DNA of 64,000 nucleotides from Gordonia hankookensis (GCF_014673215.1 NZ_JACWMS010000001.1:1302001-1366000), one strand, 5' to 3'. Numbered from the stretch's first letter, positions 52,860 through 61,957 are shown. Made by a program: numbers and translations. Notes: a model not told the origin generated them from the letters alone.

Positions 52860-54239
52860 GTGGCCAAACCGAAGTCGTCCTTCCGCTGCAGCGCCTGCGG
52901 GCACTCCGTCGCGAAATGGGTGGGCCGCTGCCCGGACTGCGGCGAATGGGGCACGGTCGATGAGGCCGCCACCACGATCGGCAGCCGTGGCAACGCGGTC
53001 GGCGGCGTCACGCCGACCAGCCCGGCACGGCCCATCACCGAGATCGACGCCAACGCGTCGGTGGCGATTCCCACCGGTATCGAAGAACTCGACCGCGTCC
53101 TCGGGCGTGGCGTGGTGCCCGGATCGGTGATCCTGCTCGCGGGCGAACCCGGCGTCGGGAAGTCGACCCTGTTGCTCGAGACGGTCAAGCACTGGGCACA
53201 TCGCGGCCAGAAAGCCCTCTACCTCACCGGCGAGGAGTCGGCCGGGCAGGTGCGGATGCGTGCCGAGCGCACCGATGCGGTCCACGAGAACGTCTACCTC
53301 GCGGCCGAATCCGACCTCGCGACCATCCTCGGCCACGTCGACGAGGTGAATCCGTCGCTCGTGGTCGTGGATTCGGTCCAGACGGTCGTCGCGACCGGAA
53401 CCGACGGTGTGACCGGCGGTGTCACCCAGATCCGGGCGGTGACGACGGCACTGGTGTCGATGGCCAAGAACCGCGGGATCGCCGTGGTGCTCGTCGGGCA
53501 CGTCACCAAGGACGGGGCGGTCGCAGGCCCCCGCTCGCTCGAGCATCTGGTGGACGTCGTCCTGTCCTTCGAGGGCGACAAGCATTCGAGCCTCCGGATG
53601 GTGCGGGGCATCAAGAACCGCTTCGGCGCCGCCGACGAGGTCGGTTGCTTCGAGCAGCGCGACGACGGGATCCATCAGGTACCCGACCCGTCCGGGATCT
53701 TCCTCCATCAGCGCGACGCCGACGTCACCGGTTCGACGACCATGGTCACGATGGACGGCAAGCGCGCGCTGGTGGGCGAGATCCAGGCGCTCGCCAACAA
53801 GAGCACCATGGCGACTCCCCGGCGTGCCGTCTCCGGCCTGGACTCGGCCCGTGTGGCGATGGTGCTGGCCGTCCTACAGGCCCGGCTCGGAGCGCCGCTC
53901 AACGACCAGGAGGTCTACCTCGCGACCGTCGGCGGGATGCGCGTCACCGAGCCGGCCGCGGACCTCGCGATCGCGCTGTCGGTGAGTTCGGTGCTCGACA
54001 ACACCCCGATCCCACACACCACCGTCGCGATCGGCGAGGTCGGCCTCGCCGGCGAGGTGCGGCGGGTGTCCGCGGTGGCCAAGCGGGTGACCGAGGCCCG
54101 ACGGCTGGGTTTCCGCCACGCGATCATCCCGGCGGGTACCGACGAGAACCTGCCGTCGGGAATCCGGGTCACCCGGGTGGGCAACCTGGATCAGGCGGTC
54201 CGCGCCGGACTGGCGAGTGTGGTCGAGGCGCCGTTCTGA
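52860..54239 (+). CDS. radA: DNA repair protein RadA
   Basis: 459 residues. N-terminal zinc finger FRCSACGHSVAKWVGRCPDC (about 8-27, CxxC...CxxC). RecA-like ATPase: Walker A AGEPGVGKSTLLL (about 96-108), Walker B LVVVDSVQTVV, and the RadA-specific KNRFG in IKNRFGAADEVG (about 255). The Lon-protease-like C-terminal domain runs from about 280 (ALVGEIQALANKS ... VATVGGMRVTEPAADLAIAL). Acts in homologous-recombination branch migration. Followed by disA on the same strand, as Rv3585-Rv3586. Confidence 0.97.
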   Translation: MAKPKSSFRCSACGHSVAKWVGRCPDCGEWGTVDEAATTIGSRGNAVGGVTPTSPARPITEIDANASVAIPTGIEELDRVLGRGVVPGSVILLAGEPGVGKSTLLLETVKHWAHRGQKALYLTGEESAGQVRMRAERTDAVHENVYLAAESDLATILGHVDEVNPSLVVVDSVQTVVATGTDGVTGGVTQIRAVTTALVSMAKNRGIAVVLVGHVTKDGAVAGPRSLEHLVDVVLSFEGDKHSSLRMVRGIKNRFGAADEVGCFEQRDDGIHQVPDPSGIFLHQRDADVTGSTTMVTMDGKRALVGEIQALANKSTMATPRRAVSGLDSARVAMVLAVLQARLGAPLNDQEVYLATVGGMRVTEPAADLAIALSVSSVLDNTPIPHTTVAIGEVGLAGEVRRVSAVAKRVTEARRLGFRHAIIPAGTDENLPSGIRVTRVGNLDQAVRAGLASVVEAPF

Positions 54240-54245
54240 ACGGGC

Positions 54246-54794
54246 TCAGGGCCGCGAGAGTCGCTGCTTGTACTCGTCGGAGATCTGACTCTTGTCGATG
54301 TGCTCGGCGAAGTGTTCGCGGGCGTTGATCGACACGAAGATGGCATGGGCCGTCGCGACCGGCTGATCGGGGTCACCGATGTGCGCGACGCCCTCGGTGT
54401 AGAGCTTGCGGCGCTGCCGCCCGAGCAACGTCGCGCGGAACTGCAGCGTCGATCCGACCGGGATGGGGCGGAGGAAGTCGACCTCGAGGTGCACGGTGAC
54501 CGCCGACGGCCCGACGAGCAGCGGGGCCATCCCCATCACGTCGTCGAACGCAGTGGTCAGGATGCCGCCGTGCAGCACGCCGGGCCCACCCTCGAAATGG
54601 GTCTCGACGGTCATCGCCGCGGTGACCGTGAAGTCCTCCCCGGCATACATCTCGAGATGCAGACCGTGCGGTGAATCCTCCCCGCACCCGTAACACATCG
54701 GGTTGTGCATCCTCATCCGCTCACCCGGCCGTACGGCCTTGGGATGACGCTCGATGGGGTCCAGGTCGGTGGGCACCACAAAACCGCTCTTCAC
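54246..54794 (-). CDS. PaaI-type hot-dog thioesterase
   Basis: 182 residues from GTG 54794. Cys-rich start of domain [20 protein letters not shown] (about 31-50), then the hot-dog helix [20 protein letters not shown] (about 69-88) with HGG and the catalytic acid in [22 protein letters not shown] completes the fold. Single-domain, cytoplasmic, acyl-CoA substrate unknown. A -10 TAGGGT lies 8 nt before the GTG. It is inserted between radA and disA on the opposite strand and ends 6 bp from the radA stop; this insertion is absent in M. tuberculosis as I recall. Confidence 0.83.
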   Translation of the reverse strand: MKSGFVVPTDLDPIERHPKAVRPGERMRMHNPMCYGCGEDSPHGLHLEMYAGEDFTVTAAMTVETHFEGGPGVLHGGILTTAFDDVMGMAPLLVGPSAVTVHLEVDFLRPIPVGSTLQFRATLLGRQRRKLYTEGVAHIGDPDQPVATAHAIFVSINAREHFAEHIDKSQISDEYKQRLSRP

Positions 54795-54802
54795 GTCCCG
54801 AT

Positions 54803-54808
54803 ACCCTA
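54803..54808 (-). promoter_or_regulatory. -10 element TAGGGT of the PaaI-type thioesterase
   Basis: 8 nt before GTG 54794 on the minus strand; supports that start. Confidence 0.45.
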
Positions 54809-54858
54809 GTCCGTACGCGGTACCACCCATGCGACGTGGTGGGACCGGAAAGGGCGAG

Positions 54859-55941
54859 ATGGCCGAGATCGCGAAGTCGGAGCTGACCAGGGAGACCCTG
54901 GCACGGGTGGCCCCGGGCACCGGTCTGCGCGACGGGCTCGAGCGCATCCTGCGTGGCGGGACGGGCGCCCTGATCATCCTCGGGCACGATTCCGACGTCG
55001 AGAAGATCTGCGATGGCGGATTCCACCTCGACGTCGAGTTCGCCCCGACCCGCCTGCGCGAGCTCGCGAAGATGGACGGAGCCGTAGTCCTGTCCACCGA
55101 CGGCAAGCGGATCGTGCGGGCTAACGTCCAGCTCGTGCCGGATCCGTCGATACCCACCGAGGAGTCCGGTACCCGGCATCGTGCGGCCGAACGCACCGCC
55201 GTCCAGATCGGCCACCCGGTGATCTCGGTGAGCGCGTCGATGTCCATCGTGAGCGTCTACGTCGACGGCGTGCGCCGGGTGGTCGAGAGCCCGGACCCCA
55301 TCCTGTCGCGGGCCAACGTCGCCCTCGCGACGCTCGAGCGGTACAAGACCCGACTCGACGAGGTCATCGCGGGACTGTCGCGGGCCGAGATCGAGGACTA
55401 CGTGATGCTGCGCGACGCCATGTCGACCGCACAGCGCATGGAGATGGTTCGGCGGGTGTCGGTCGAGATCGAGGAGTACGTCCTCGAACTCGGCGCGAAC
55501 GGCCGCCAGGTCAGCCTGCAACTCGAAGAGTTGCTCAGCGACAACGACACCATGCGAGAACTGCTCGTCCGTGACTACTACGCGAGCCCGGAGCCGGCGA
55601 GCACCGAGGAGGTCCGGCAGGCGCTCGAGAGCATCGAGCAGCTGTCCGACACCGACCTCCTCGACCTCACGCTCCTCGCGGGCGCATTCGGCTATCCGAC
55701 CACCATCGAGGCCCAGGACACTGCGATGAGCCCGCGCGGTTATCGGCTCCTGGCGCGCATCTCACGTCTGCAGTTCGCCCACATCGACCGTCTGGTGCGG
55801 AGTTTCGGCACCCTGCAGGCACTCTTGGCGACCAGCGCCGCCGACCTGCAGGCCGTCGAGGGCATCGGCAGCATCTGGGCCCGTCACATCCGCGAGGGAC
55901 TGTCCCGGCTGGCCGAGAGCAGCATCGAGCGATACGAGTAG
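54859..55941 (+). CDS. disA: DNA integrity scanning diadenylate cyclase DisA
   Basis: 360 residues from ATG 54859, with GGAAAGGG upstream. DAC domain (about 1-145): GALIILGHD, the DGA motif in [12 protein letters not shown] (about 74-85) and the RHR motif in [14 protein letters not shown] (about 107-120). It makes c-di-AMP from two ATP. A long helical linker (about 150-285) leads to a C-terminal helix-hairpin-helix DNA-binding region ([20 protein letters not shown]). Binds branched DNA and links repair with c-di-AMP signalling. Follows radA, its usual partner. Confidence 0.97.
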   Translation: MAEIAKSELTRETLARVAPGTGLRDGLERILRGGTGALIILGHDSDVEKICDGGFHLDVEFAPTRLRELAKMDGAVVLSTDGKRIVRANVQLVPDPSIPTEESGTRHRAAERTAVQIGHPVISVSASMSIVSVYVDGVRRVVESPDPILSRANVALATLERYKTRLDEVIAGLSRAEIEDYVMLRDAMSTAQRMEMVRRVSVEIEEYVLELGANGRQVSLQLEELLSDNDTMRELLVRDYYASPEPASTEEVRQALESIEQLSDTDLLDLTLLAGAFGYPTTIEAQDTAMSPRGYRLLARISRLQFAHIDRLVRSFGTLQALLATSAADLQAVEGIGSIWARHIREGLSRLAESSIERYE

Positions 55942-55957
55942 TGGGGGCTGGGACAGC

Positions 55958-57109
55958 TCACACTGCGTCGGCGAGTGGATCGTGCTCGTCGAGGCGGGGT
56001 GGCGCGCAGCGGTAGGTCACCGGGGTCCCACTCATCCGGATCGGGTTGGCCACCTGCCGGATCGGCGTATCGCGTCGCGGGTCGTCGATGGTCACCACCG
56101 GTGTGAGTTTGAGTCGCTCGGCGAGCGCGATCGCGTCGGCGATGTCGTTGAGCGGCCCGCAGGGCACACGAGCACCGGTGAGCGTGACGAACCAGTTGTC
56201 GGCGGTGTCCTGTGCGAGAAGCGAGTTGAGGACGTCGACGAGTTCGCTGCGATGGGCGACGCGATCGGAATTGGTGGCGAACCTCGTGTCGGAAGCCATC
56301 TCCGGCCTGCCGAGAGCGTCGACGAGCGCAGCGAATTGACGGTCGTTCCCGACGGCGAGGACCAGTGGCCGATCGGCGGTGCCGAAGACCTCGTACGGGG
56401 CGATGCTCGGATGCCGATTGCCCATGGCATGCGGCACCACCCCCGCCGCCACGTATCCCGACGTCTGATTGACGAGCGCCGAGAGCAACGACGAGAGCAG
56501 ATTGACCTCGATACGCTGCCCCTCGCCGGTGCGGTCGCGATGACGCAGCGCCGCGAGGATGCCCACCGCGGCATGCAATCCGGTGATGACGTCGACCATC
56601 GCGACGCCGACCTTGGTCGGGCTGTCCCGGTCGGGACCGGTGATGCTCATGAGACCGCCGACAGCCTGGATGAGCAGGTCGTAACCGGGGAGCTGATTGT
56701 CTCCGCCGAAGCCCGTCACCGAGCAGTAGACGATGCCGGGGTTGTCTTCGCGCACAGTGTCGTAGCCGAGACCCAGCCGGTCCATCGTGCCCGGCAGGAA
56801 GTTCTCGACGACGACGTCGGCACGCTCGACGAGCCGTCGGGCAGCGGACAGCCCGTCCGGGTCGGTGAGGTCGAGGGCGACCGAGCTCTTGTTGCGGTTC
56901 ACCGACAGGAAGTACGACGACTCCGCCGCGTCGGGATCGCCGACCCATGGCGGCCCCCAACTACGGGTGTCGTCGCCGACACCGGGCCGCTCGACCTTGA
57001 CGACCTCGGCACCGAGGTCGGCGAGCAGCATCGTCGCGTACGGTCCGGCGAGCACCCGACCGAAGTCTGCGATGACCAGCCCGTCCAACGCGCCGGTGGG
57101 GCCACTCAC
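55958..57109 (-). CDS. Class III CoA-transferase (CaiB/BaiF), probable glutarate CoA-transferase
   Basis: 383 residues from GTG 57109, overlapping the stop of the acyl-CoA dehydrogenase gene (GTGA). Family features: VIADFGRVLAGPYATMLLAD (about 12-31), LGAEVVKVERPGVGDDTRSW, NRNKSSVALDLTDPDG (about 71), the catalytic Asp region YDLLIQAVGGLMSITGPD (about 136-153) and KVGVAMVDVITGLHAAVGIL. Coupled to glutaryl-CoA dehydrogenase, so it probably moves CoA from succinyl-CoA to glutarate (inference). Confidence 0.85.
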   Translation of the reverse strand: MSGPTGALDGLVIADFGRVLAGPYATMLLADLGAEVVKVERPGVGDDTRSWGPPWVGDPDAAESSYFLSVNRNKSSVALDLTDPDGLSAARRLVERADVVVENFLPGTMDRLGLGYDTVREDNPGIVYCSVTGFGGDNQLPGYDLLIQAVGGLMSITGPDRDSPTKVGVAMVDVITGLHAAVGILAALRHRDRTGEGQRIEVNLLSSLLSALVNQTSGYVAAGVVPHAMGNRHPSIAPYEVFGTADRPLVLAVGNDRQFAALVDALGRPEMASDTRFATNSDRVAHRSELVDVLNSLLAQDTADNWFVTLTGARVPCGPLNDIADAIALAERLKLTPVVTIDDPRRDTPIRQVANPIRMSGTPVTYRCAPPRLDEHDPLADAV

Positions 57110-58293
57110 CGGAATGCACCCTCGCCGGTGAGCGCCTTGCCGATGGTCAGCTGATGGACCTCTGAGGTGCCTTCGTAGGTGAGCACGGACTCGAGGTTGT
57201 TGGCGTGGCGGATCACCGGGTATTCGAGCGTGATCCCGTTGGCGCCCAGGATGGTTCGGCATTCGCGCGCAATCGCGATCGCCTCGCGCACGTTGTTGAG
57301 CTTGCCGGTGCTGACCTGCTCGGGGGTGATCTCGCCGCGATCCTTGAGACGGCCGAGGTGATAGGCCAGCAGGTGCCCTTTGCCGACCTCGACCGCCATG
57401 TCGGCGATCTTCGCCTGGGTGAGCTGGTAACCGGCGAGCGGCTTGTCGAACACCTGACGTGTCTGCGCGTAGTCGACCGCGACCTCGAGGCAGTCCCGCG
57501 CGGCACCCATGGAGCCGAAGATGATCCCGAAGCGTGCCTCACCCAGGCTCGTGAGCGGCCCGCGGAGTCCCTGCGCCTCGGGCAGCATCGCCGACTGCGG
57601 CAGGCGGACGCCGTCGAGCACCAGCTCGGATGTGACCGACGCGCGTAGCGAGACCTTCTTGTGGATCTCGGGGGCCGAGAAGCCCGGCGTGTCCGTCGGC
57701 ACCACGAAACCACGGATGCCTGCCGCACCGTCGGCGAGATCGGTCTGCGCCCACACCACCGCGACGTCGGCGATCGATCCGTTGGTGATCCACATCTTGG
57801 TGCCGTTGAGCACCCAGTCGTCGCCGTCGCGCTTGGCGTGTGTCCGCATCCCGGCGGGATTCGACCCGAAGTCGGGTTCGGTCAGGCCGAAGCACCCGAT
57901 CGCGTCGCCTGCCGCCATCCGCGGCAGCCACTCCTGCTTCTGCTCCTCGCTGCCCCAATGGTGAATCGAGAACATGGCCAGCGAACCCTGCACCGAGACG
58001 AGACTCCGGATGCCCGAATCGACCGCCTCGAGTTCGAGGCAGGCCAGCCCGTAGGTCGTCGCGCTGAGCCCCGGACAGCCGTAGCCCTCCAGATGCATAC
58101 CCAGCGCACCGAGGGAGCCCAGTTCCTTCGCGATGTCGCGGGCAGGCAGCGTCGCCTCCTCGAACCAGTCCGCGACGTACGGACGCAGACGCTCGTCGGC
58201 GAACTTCCGGACGGTGTCCCGGATCGCGATCTCCTCCGGCTCGAGAAGCGAATCGAGGGCGAAGAGCTGGCTCAGGGTCTGCGGTCGGGACAT
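57106..58293 (-). CDS. gcdH: Acyl-CoA dehydrogenase, probably glutaryl-CoA dehydrogenase
   Basis: 395 residues from ATG 58293 with GGAGGA upstream. FAD-type ACD fold: GSLGALGMHLEGYGCPGLSA, CFGLTEPDFGSNPAGMRTHA (about 148-167), WVLNGTKMWITNGSIADVAV and RQVFDKPLAGYQLTQAKIAD. The catalytic Glu lies in LEYPVIRHANNLESVLTYEG (about 360-379), ending in the TYEGTSEVHQL helix. The LEAVDSGIRSLVSVQGSLAM segment is characteristic of the glutaryl-CoA group, which decarboxylates to crotonyl-CoA. Expected to feed lysine or glutarate breakdown. Confidence 0.85.
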   Translation of the reverse strand: MSRPQTLSQLFALDSLLEPEEIAIRDTVRKFADERLRPYVADWFEEATLPARDIAKELGSLGALGMHLEGYGCPGLSATTYGLACLELEAVDSGIRSLVSVQGSLAMFSIHHWGSEEQKQEWLPRMAAGDAIGCFGLTEPDFGSNPAGMRTHAKRDGDDWVLNGTKMWITNGSIADVAVVWAQTDLADGAAGIRGFVVPTDTPGFSAPEIHKKVSLRASVTSELVLDGVRLPQSAMLPEAQGLRGPLTSLGEARFGIIFGSMGAARDCLEVAVDYAQTRQVFDKPLAGYQLTQAKIADMAVEVGKGHLLAYHLGRLKDRGEITPEQVSTGKLNNVREAIAIARECRTILGANGITLEYPVIRHANNLESVLTYEGTSEVHQLTIGKALTGEGAFR

Positions 58294-58303
58294 CGGTTCC
58301 TCC

Positions 58304-58327
58304 GATTGCGAGAACGATTGCGAGAAC
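58304..58327. promoter_or_regulatory. 12-bp tandem repeat in the gcdH-lacI control region
   Basis: GATTGCGAGAAC occurs twice in tandem (58304-58315, 58316-58327). It overlaps the 5' leader of gcdH and a possible -35 TTGCGA (58318-58323) of the LacI gene, making it a candidate operator for the LacI regulator. Confidence 0.6.
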
Positions 58328-58339
58328 GTTTGCATCGAC

Positions 58340-58346
58340 TAATGTA
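58340..58346. promoter_or_regulatory. Overlapping divergent -10 elements of gcdH and the LacI gene
   Basis: TACATT on the minus strand (58341-58346) suits gcdH. TAATGT on the plus strand (58340-58345), 16 bp after TTGCGA, suits the LacI gene. The two share almost the same bases, so only one polymerase can bind at a time. Confidence 0.5.
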
Positions 58347-58397
58347 GGGCTGCCGGGCTGAGTTCGTCAACCCGCATCCGGAGGGAGGTGAGCGAGC

Positions 58398-59405
58398 ATG
58401 CGCGACGGAAACCGGGCGCCGACTCTGAAAGAGATCGCCGAACGCGCCGGCGTGCACGTGTCATCCGCCTCTCGAATCCTGCGCCAGACCGAGCCCGCCG
58501 ACGGATGGTCTGAATCAGCGCTCCGCGTCCGACGGGTGGCCGCCGAACTCGGCTACCAGCCCAATCTCTGGGCGGCCAGCCTGCGCACGCGCAGGACCAC
58601 CACCCTCGGGGTCGTGATGACCCGGCTCACCGACGGGGTGGTGGCAACGACATATCAGGGCATCGAGGAGGCCGCGTCCCGCGCGGGGTACTCCGTCCTG
58701 CTGTCGAGCCCGCCCGACGATCTCGACGCACAACGGCGTGCCATCGAGCTTCTCGTGGGTCGCCAGGTGGACGGCCTCCTGCTGAGCAGCCTGCACAATC
58801 CGGGGCGGCCGTTCATCGACACGCTCCGGATCGGCAACGTCCCCATGCTCGCGGTGACGCGCCACGCCGAGTCCGGGCTACCCTTCGTCGGCGGCGACGA
58901 CGTACACGGCGGTCGACTCGCCGCCCGGCACCTGCTCGACCGCGGGCACACCGACATCGCCGTCGTCGCAGGCCCGCATCACGCCACCACCGCAGGCGAC
59001 CGGCTCAACGGGTTCCGCGCCGAGCTGCGCGACGCGTCCGTCGAGCTCCGGGCGGACCGGATCGTGCACTCCACGTTCGAGGTCGACGGCGGCATCGAGG
59101 CCGGCCGGGCCCTACTCGACCCATCGACACGTCCCACTGCGATCTTCACGGTGTCCGACACCATCGCCATCGGCGTCATGGGCGTCGCGCGCGACCTCGG
59201 ACTGCACATCCCCGACGATCTGGCTCTGGTGGGCTACAACGACATCCCCGTCGTCGCGCAACTACCGGTCCCGCTGACGACCGTCCGGTCGCCTGCCCAG
59301 GAGATCGGGGCGACGGCGGCCCGCCGATTGCTCGATCTGGTGGCCGGTCGCGAACCGGAGACCGTCCGGCTACCGGTCGAACTCATGGTGCGCGCGACCA
59401 CCTGA
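58398..59405 (+). CDS. LacI-family transcriptional regulator
   Basis: 335 residues, with a strong GGAGGGAGGTGAG before ATG 58398. N-terminal helix-turn-helix PTLKEIAERAGVHVSSASRI (about 8-27) and hinge helix NLWAASLRTRRT (about 55). The periplasmic-binding-like core starts TTLGVVMTRLTDGVV and holds LLVGRQVDGLLLSSL, VGGDDVHGGRLAARHLLDRG (about 159-178) and DLALVGYNDIPVVAQL near the C-terminus. Divergent from gcdH, which it probably represses. Effector unknown. Confidence 0.93.
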   Translation: MRDGNRAPTLKEIAERAGVHVSSASRILRQTEPADGWSESALRVRRVAAELGYQPNLWAASLRTRRTTTLGVVMTRLTDGVVATTYQGIEEAASRAGYSVLLSSPPDDLDAQRRAIELLVGRQVDGLLLSSLHNPGRPFIDTLRIGNVPMLAVTRHAESGLPFVGGDDVHGGRLAARHLLDRGHTDIAVVAGPHHATTAGDRLNGFRAELRDASVELRADRIVHSTFEVDGGIEAGRALLDPSTRPTAIFTVSDTIAIGVMGVARDLGLHIPDDLALVGYNDIPVVAQLPVPLTTVRSPAQEIGATAARRLLDLVAGREPETVRLPVELMVRATT

Positions 59406-59413
59406 CCGATTTG

Positions 59414-59450
59414 GTGGCAACAGTCCGCGCTCACCGCGGATCGTTGCCAC
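59414..59450. terminator. Bidirectional terminator hairpin
   Basis: GTGGCAAC / GTTGCCAC (8 bp) encloses TCCGCG / CGCGGA (6 bp), separated by small bulges, around a loop of 5 nt. It lies between the convergent LacI and Rv3587c-like genes. Confidence 0.7.
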
Positions 59451-59463
59451 TGAATCGAGGCGT

Positions 59464-60261
59464 TCAGGGCTGCGCGGGCGCCACCACGTTGAACGTGATC
59501 GGCGCGGACTCCTTCTCTCCGATCTTCCCGATGGCCTGGTAAGCCCCGACCGCGATCGGCACGCGCGGCTTGTCGCAGCCGGGGCTGCTCGTGGTGCCCG
59601 ACCATGTGATGGTGTCGCGCACCTGCTGCGAGGGTTTGAGATTCACGTTGTTGACCGTCTGAAGGGGCGAGCAGTCGCGCGCCGACCAGAGGGTCCGGGT
59701 GCCGTCGAGGGTGCGGACCACCACGTTCTGCGCTGCCTTGCCGACGTCACGGGTGCAGTCGGTGAGTCCGGCGTTGGTGGTGACGATCGTGAAGACCGGC
59801 TGGTCACCCGTGCTGTAGGTCGGCTTGTCGGTGTACAGGACAACCGAGATGTTCGCGTCGGGGCACAGCCCGGACGGCGGCACCGGTCCCGGAGCCTGCG
59901 CGACGCCACTCGGCGCAGGCACCGACGACGACACGGCGGCCGAACCACTTGCGCCTGCCGCGGCGTCGCCCCCGGGAGCTCCGTTGCTGGAGCTGTTGTC
60001 GGTTCCGCCACCGGTTCCGCCGCCGGAGACCTGACCACTCGCCGATGGATCGGAGGACTCCGCTGTCGGCGCGGTCGAATACGCCGTGGACGACGCGACC
60101 GACGACGCGGCCGCGGTATTCGACGGATTGTCGCCGTTGCTCCCGGTGGCCCAGATGATGAGTCCGATGATCAACGCAAGCACGACGGCGGCACCACCGA
60201 AGGCGACGATACGACGTCGCCAGTAGATCTCAGGTGGTAGCGGGCCTTGCGGTTCGATCAC
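59464..60261 (-). CDS. Conserved membrane-anchored exported protein (Rv3587c-like)
   Basis: 265 residues from GTG 60261, supported by TAGCGT 7 nt upstream; GTG 60270 would add three residues. A short basic cytoplasmic start (PPEIYWRRR) leads to one TM segment IVAFGGAAVVLALIIGLIIW (about 17-36), then a Ser/Gly/Ala-rich linker (about 37-120). The beta-rich C-terminal domain contains ISVVLYTDKPTYSTGDQPVF, two to four Cys (CTRDVGK, ARDCSPL) and PGCDKPRVPIAVGAYQAIG. It resembles Rv3587c in length and place. Function unknown; the linker suggests it crosses into the envelope. Confidence 0.8.
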   Translation of the reverse strand: MIEPQGPLPPEIYWRRRIVAFGGAAVVLALIIGLIIWATGSNGDNPSNTAAASSVASSTAYSTAPTAESSDPSASGQVSGGGTGGGTDNSSSNGAPGGDAAAGASGSAAVSSSVPAPSGVAQAPGPVPPSGLCPDANISVVLYTDKPTYSTGDQPVFTIVTTNAGLTDCTRDVGKAAQNVVVRTLDGTRTLWSARDCSPLQTVNNVNLKPSQQVRDTITWSGTTSSPGCDKPRVPIAVGAYQAIGKIGEKESAPITFNVVAPAQP

Positions 60262-60268
60262 GGAACCC

Positions 60269-60274
60269 ACGCTA
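60269..60274 (-). promoter_or_regulatory. -10 element TAGCGT of the Rv3587c-like gene
   Basis: 7 nt before GTG 60261 on the minus strand. It overlaps the alternative GTG 60270, which argues against that start. Confidence 0.5.
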
Positions 60275-60426
60275 ACGGCCCCTGTTGACGCCGCGTCCGA
60301 CCGCGCTCGGCGTGTCGCACAAACAGCACCTGACCGGCCAAAAGTCTAAAGTCGGGGTTCAGCCCCGGACCCTGTCACCCGCATCGGCGCTCACGAATGC
60401 GCGAGGGTGCGTCGATACCGTTCGGG

Positions 60427-61062
60427 TCAGGCGTCGACGGTCTCGATACCGTCGAGCTGACCGATCACGCCGCGCACCTGCGCGCGTCCCTCGCCGAGCT
60501 GATAGGTGAGCCCGACGATCGCGAGGCGACCGTCGGCGACCCGATCGGCGATGATGCGGCTACGTTCCATGAGCTGCTTGCCGGTCTCGAGGACGTGCCG
60601 CGACTCGAACTCGTCGACACGGGTCAGCCCTTCGCTGCGGCCGGCCAGGATGCTCGGGCTCACCTTCTCGACGACGTCGCGGATGTAGCCGCCGGGGATC
60701 TCCAGGTTGTCGAGGGCGTTGAGGGTGGCCTTGACCGCCCCGCAGCTGTCATGGCCGAGGACCGCGATCAACGGAACCTCGAGCACCTCGGCGGCGAACT
60801 CCAGCGAGCCCAGCACCGCCGAGTCGATGACCTGGCCCGCCGTACGGACCACGAACATGTCGCCGAGCCCCTGATCGAAGATGATCTCGGCGGCGAGACG
60901 CGAATCCGAGCAGCCGAAGAGCACCACGTGCGGGTGTTGTCCCGACGTCAGACGCTCCCGATCCTCGATACCCTGTTTGGGATGTTGAGACTCACCGGAA
61001 ACGAAGCGATCGTTCCCTTCCTGCAGGATCTTCCAGGCCTCGGTCGGCGTCACTTGGCTCAT
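60427..61062 (-). CDS. Beta-class carbonic anhydrase (Rv3588c-like)
   Basis: 211 residues from ATG 61062; GTG 61068 would add two. Zinc ligands and catalytic dyad: VVLFGCSDSRLAAE (about 45-58, CxDxR) and VLGHDSCGAVKATLNAL (about 103-119, HxxC). Interconverts CO2 and bicarbonate in the cytoplasm. RTAGQVIDSAVLGSLEFAAE is the typical mid-region. Its start codon overlaps that of the divergent mutY by two bases, so its promoter must lie within mutY coding sequence. Confidence 0.94.
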   Translation of the reverse strand: MSQVTPTEAWKILQEGNDRFVSGESQHPKQGIEDRERLTSGQHPHVVLFGCSDSRLAAEIIFDQGLGDMFVVRTAGQVIDSAVLGSLEFAAEVLEVPLIAVLGHDSCGAVKATLNALDNLEIPGGYIRDVVEKVSPSILAGRSEGLTRVDEFESRHVLETGKQLMERSRIIADRVADGRLAIVGLTYQLGEGRAQVRGVIGQLDGIETVDA

Positions 61063-61957
61063 GGCCACTAGTGTGCCACCGGCCGTTCTGCTCGGCTGGT
61101 TCGACCTCCACGAGCGCGATCTGCCCTGGCGTGAACCCGGGTTGTCGGGCTGGCAGATCCTCATCAGCGAGATCATGTTGCAGCAGACCCCGGTCTCGCG
61201 CGTCGTCGGACCGTGGCGCGAATGGATCGAGAGGTGGCCGGTGCCGTCGGCGATGGCTGCGGCCTCGGCAGGCGAGGTACTACGCGCGTGGGGCAAACTC
61301 GGCTACCCGAGGCGGGCGCTGCGGCTCCACGAGTGCGCGACCGTGCTCGCCGAGCAGCACGACGATCGCGTCCCCGACGACGTGGCGACGATGCTGACCC
61401 TGCCCGGCATCGGCGACTATACCGCCCGCGCGGTCGCATGTTTCGCTTACGGGCAGTCGGTTCCGGTGGTGGACACCAATGTTCGACGGGTCATCGCCCG
61501 GGCCGTGCACGGACGCGAACAGCCCGGTAATCCGTCTCGCAGCGATCTCACCGACGCCACCGCTCTCCTGCCGCGCGGCACCGACGGCTCGGTCGATGCG
61601 GCGGCACCACGGTTCTCCGCCGCGCTGATGGAACTCGGCGCCCTGGTGTGCACGTCCCGCAACCCGAAGTGCGATGACTGCCCGCTCCCCGACTGCACCT
61701 GGGTAGGGCTCGGTCGGCCGGCCCACACCGGACCGGCGCGCAAGGTACAGAAGTTCGCCGGCACCGACCGGCAGGTGCGAGGACTCCTGCTCGACGTCCT
61801 GCGCGGTACCGATCATCCGGTGGTCCGGGCCAACCTGGACACGGTCTGGACCACCGACACCGCCCAACGCGACCGTGCCCTCGATTCGCTGCTCACCGAC
61901 GGACTGGTGGAGCTCACCGCCGACGGTCGGTTTTGTCTTGCCGGGGAGGCGAATTGA
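61061..61957 (+). CDS. mutY: A/G-specific adenine DNA glycosylase MutY
   Basis: 298 residues from ATG 61061; GTG 61073 is a possible later start. Helix-hairpin-helix glycosylase: LPWREPGLSGWQILISEIML (about 19-38), with catalytic Glu in SEIMLQQTPVSRV. Hairpin LTLPGIGDYTARAVACFAYG (about 109-128) and catalytic Asp in PVVDTNVRRVIAR. The iron-sulfur cluster Cys are VCTSRNPKCDDCPLPDC (about 191-207). Length as in M. tuberculosis, lacking the long C-terminal MutT-like domain of E. coli. Removes A opposite 8-oxoG. The 3' end overlaps the convergent hydrolase by 44 nt. Confidence 0.95.
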   Translation: MATSVPPAVLLGWFDLHERDLPWREPGLSGWQILISEIMLQQTPVSRVVGPWREWIERWPVPSAMAAASAGEVLRAWGKLGYPRRALRLHECATVLAEQHDDRVPDDVATMLTLPGIGDYTARAVACFAYGQSVPVVDTNVRRVIARAVHGREQPGNPSRSDLTDATALLPRGTDGSVDAAAPRFSAALMELGALVCTSRNPKCDDCPLPDCTWVGLGRPAHTGPARKVQKFAGTDRQVRGLLLDVLRGTDHPVVRANLDTVWTTDTAQRDRALDSLLTDGLVELTADGRFCLAGEAN

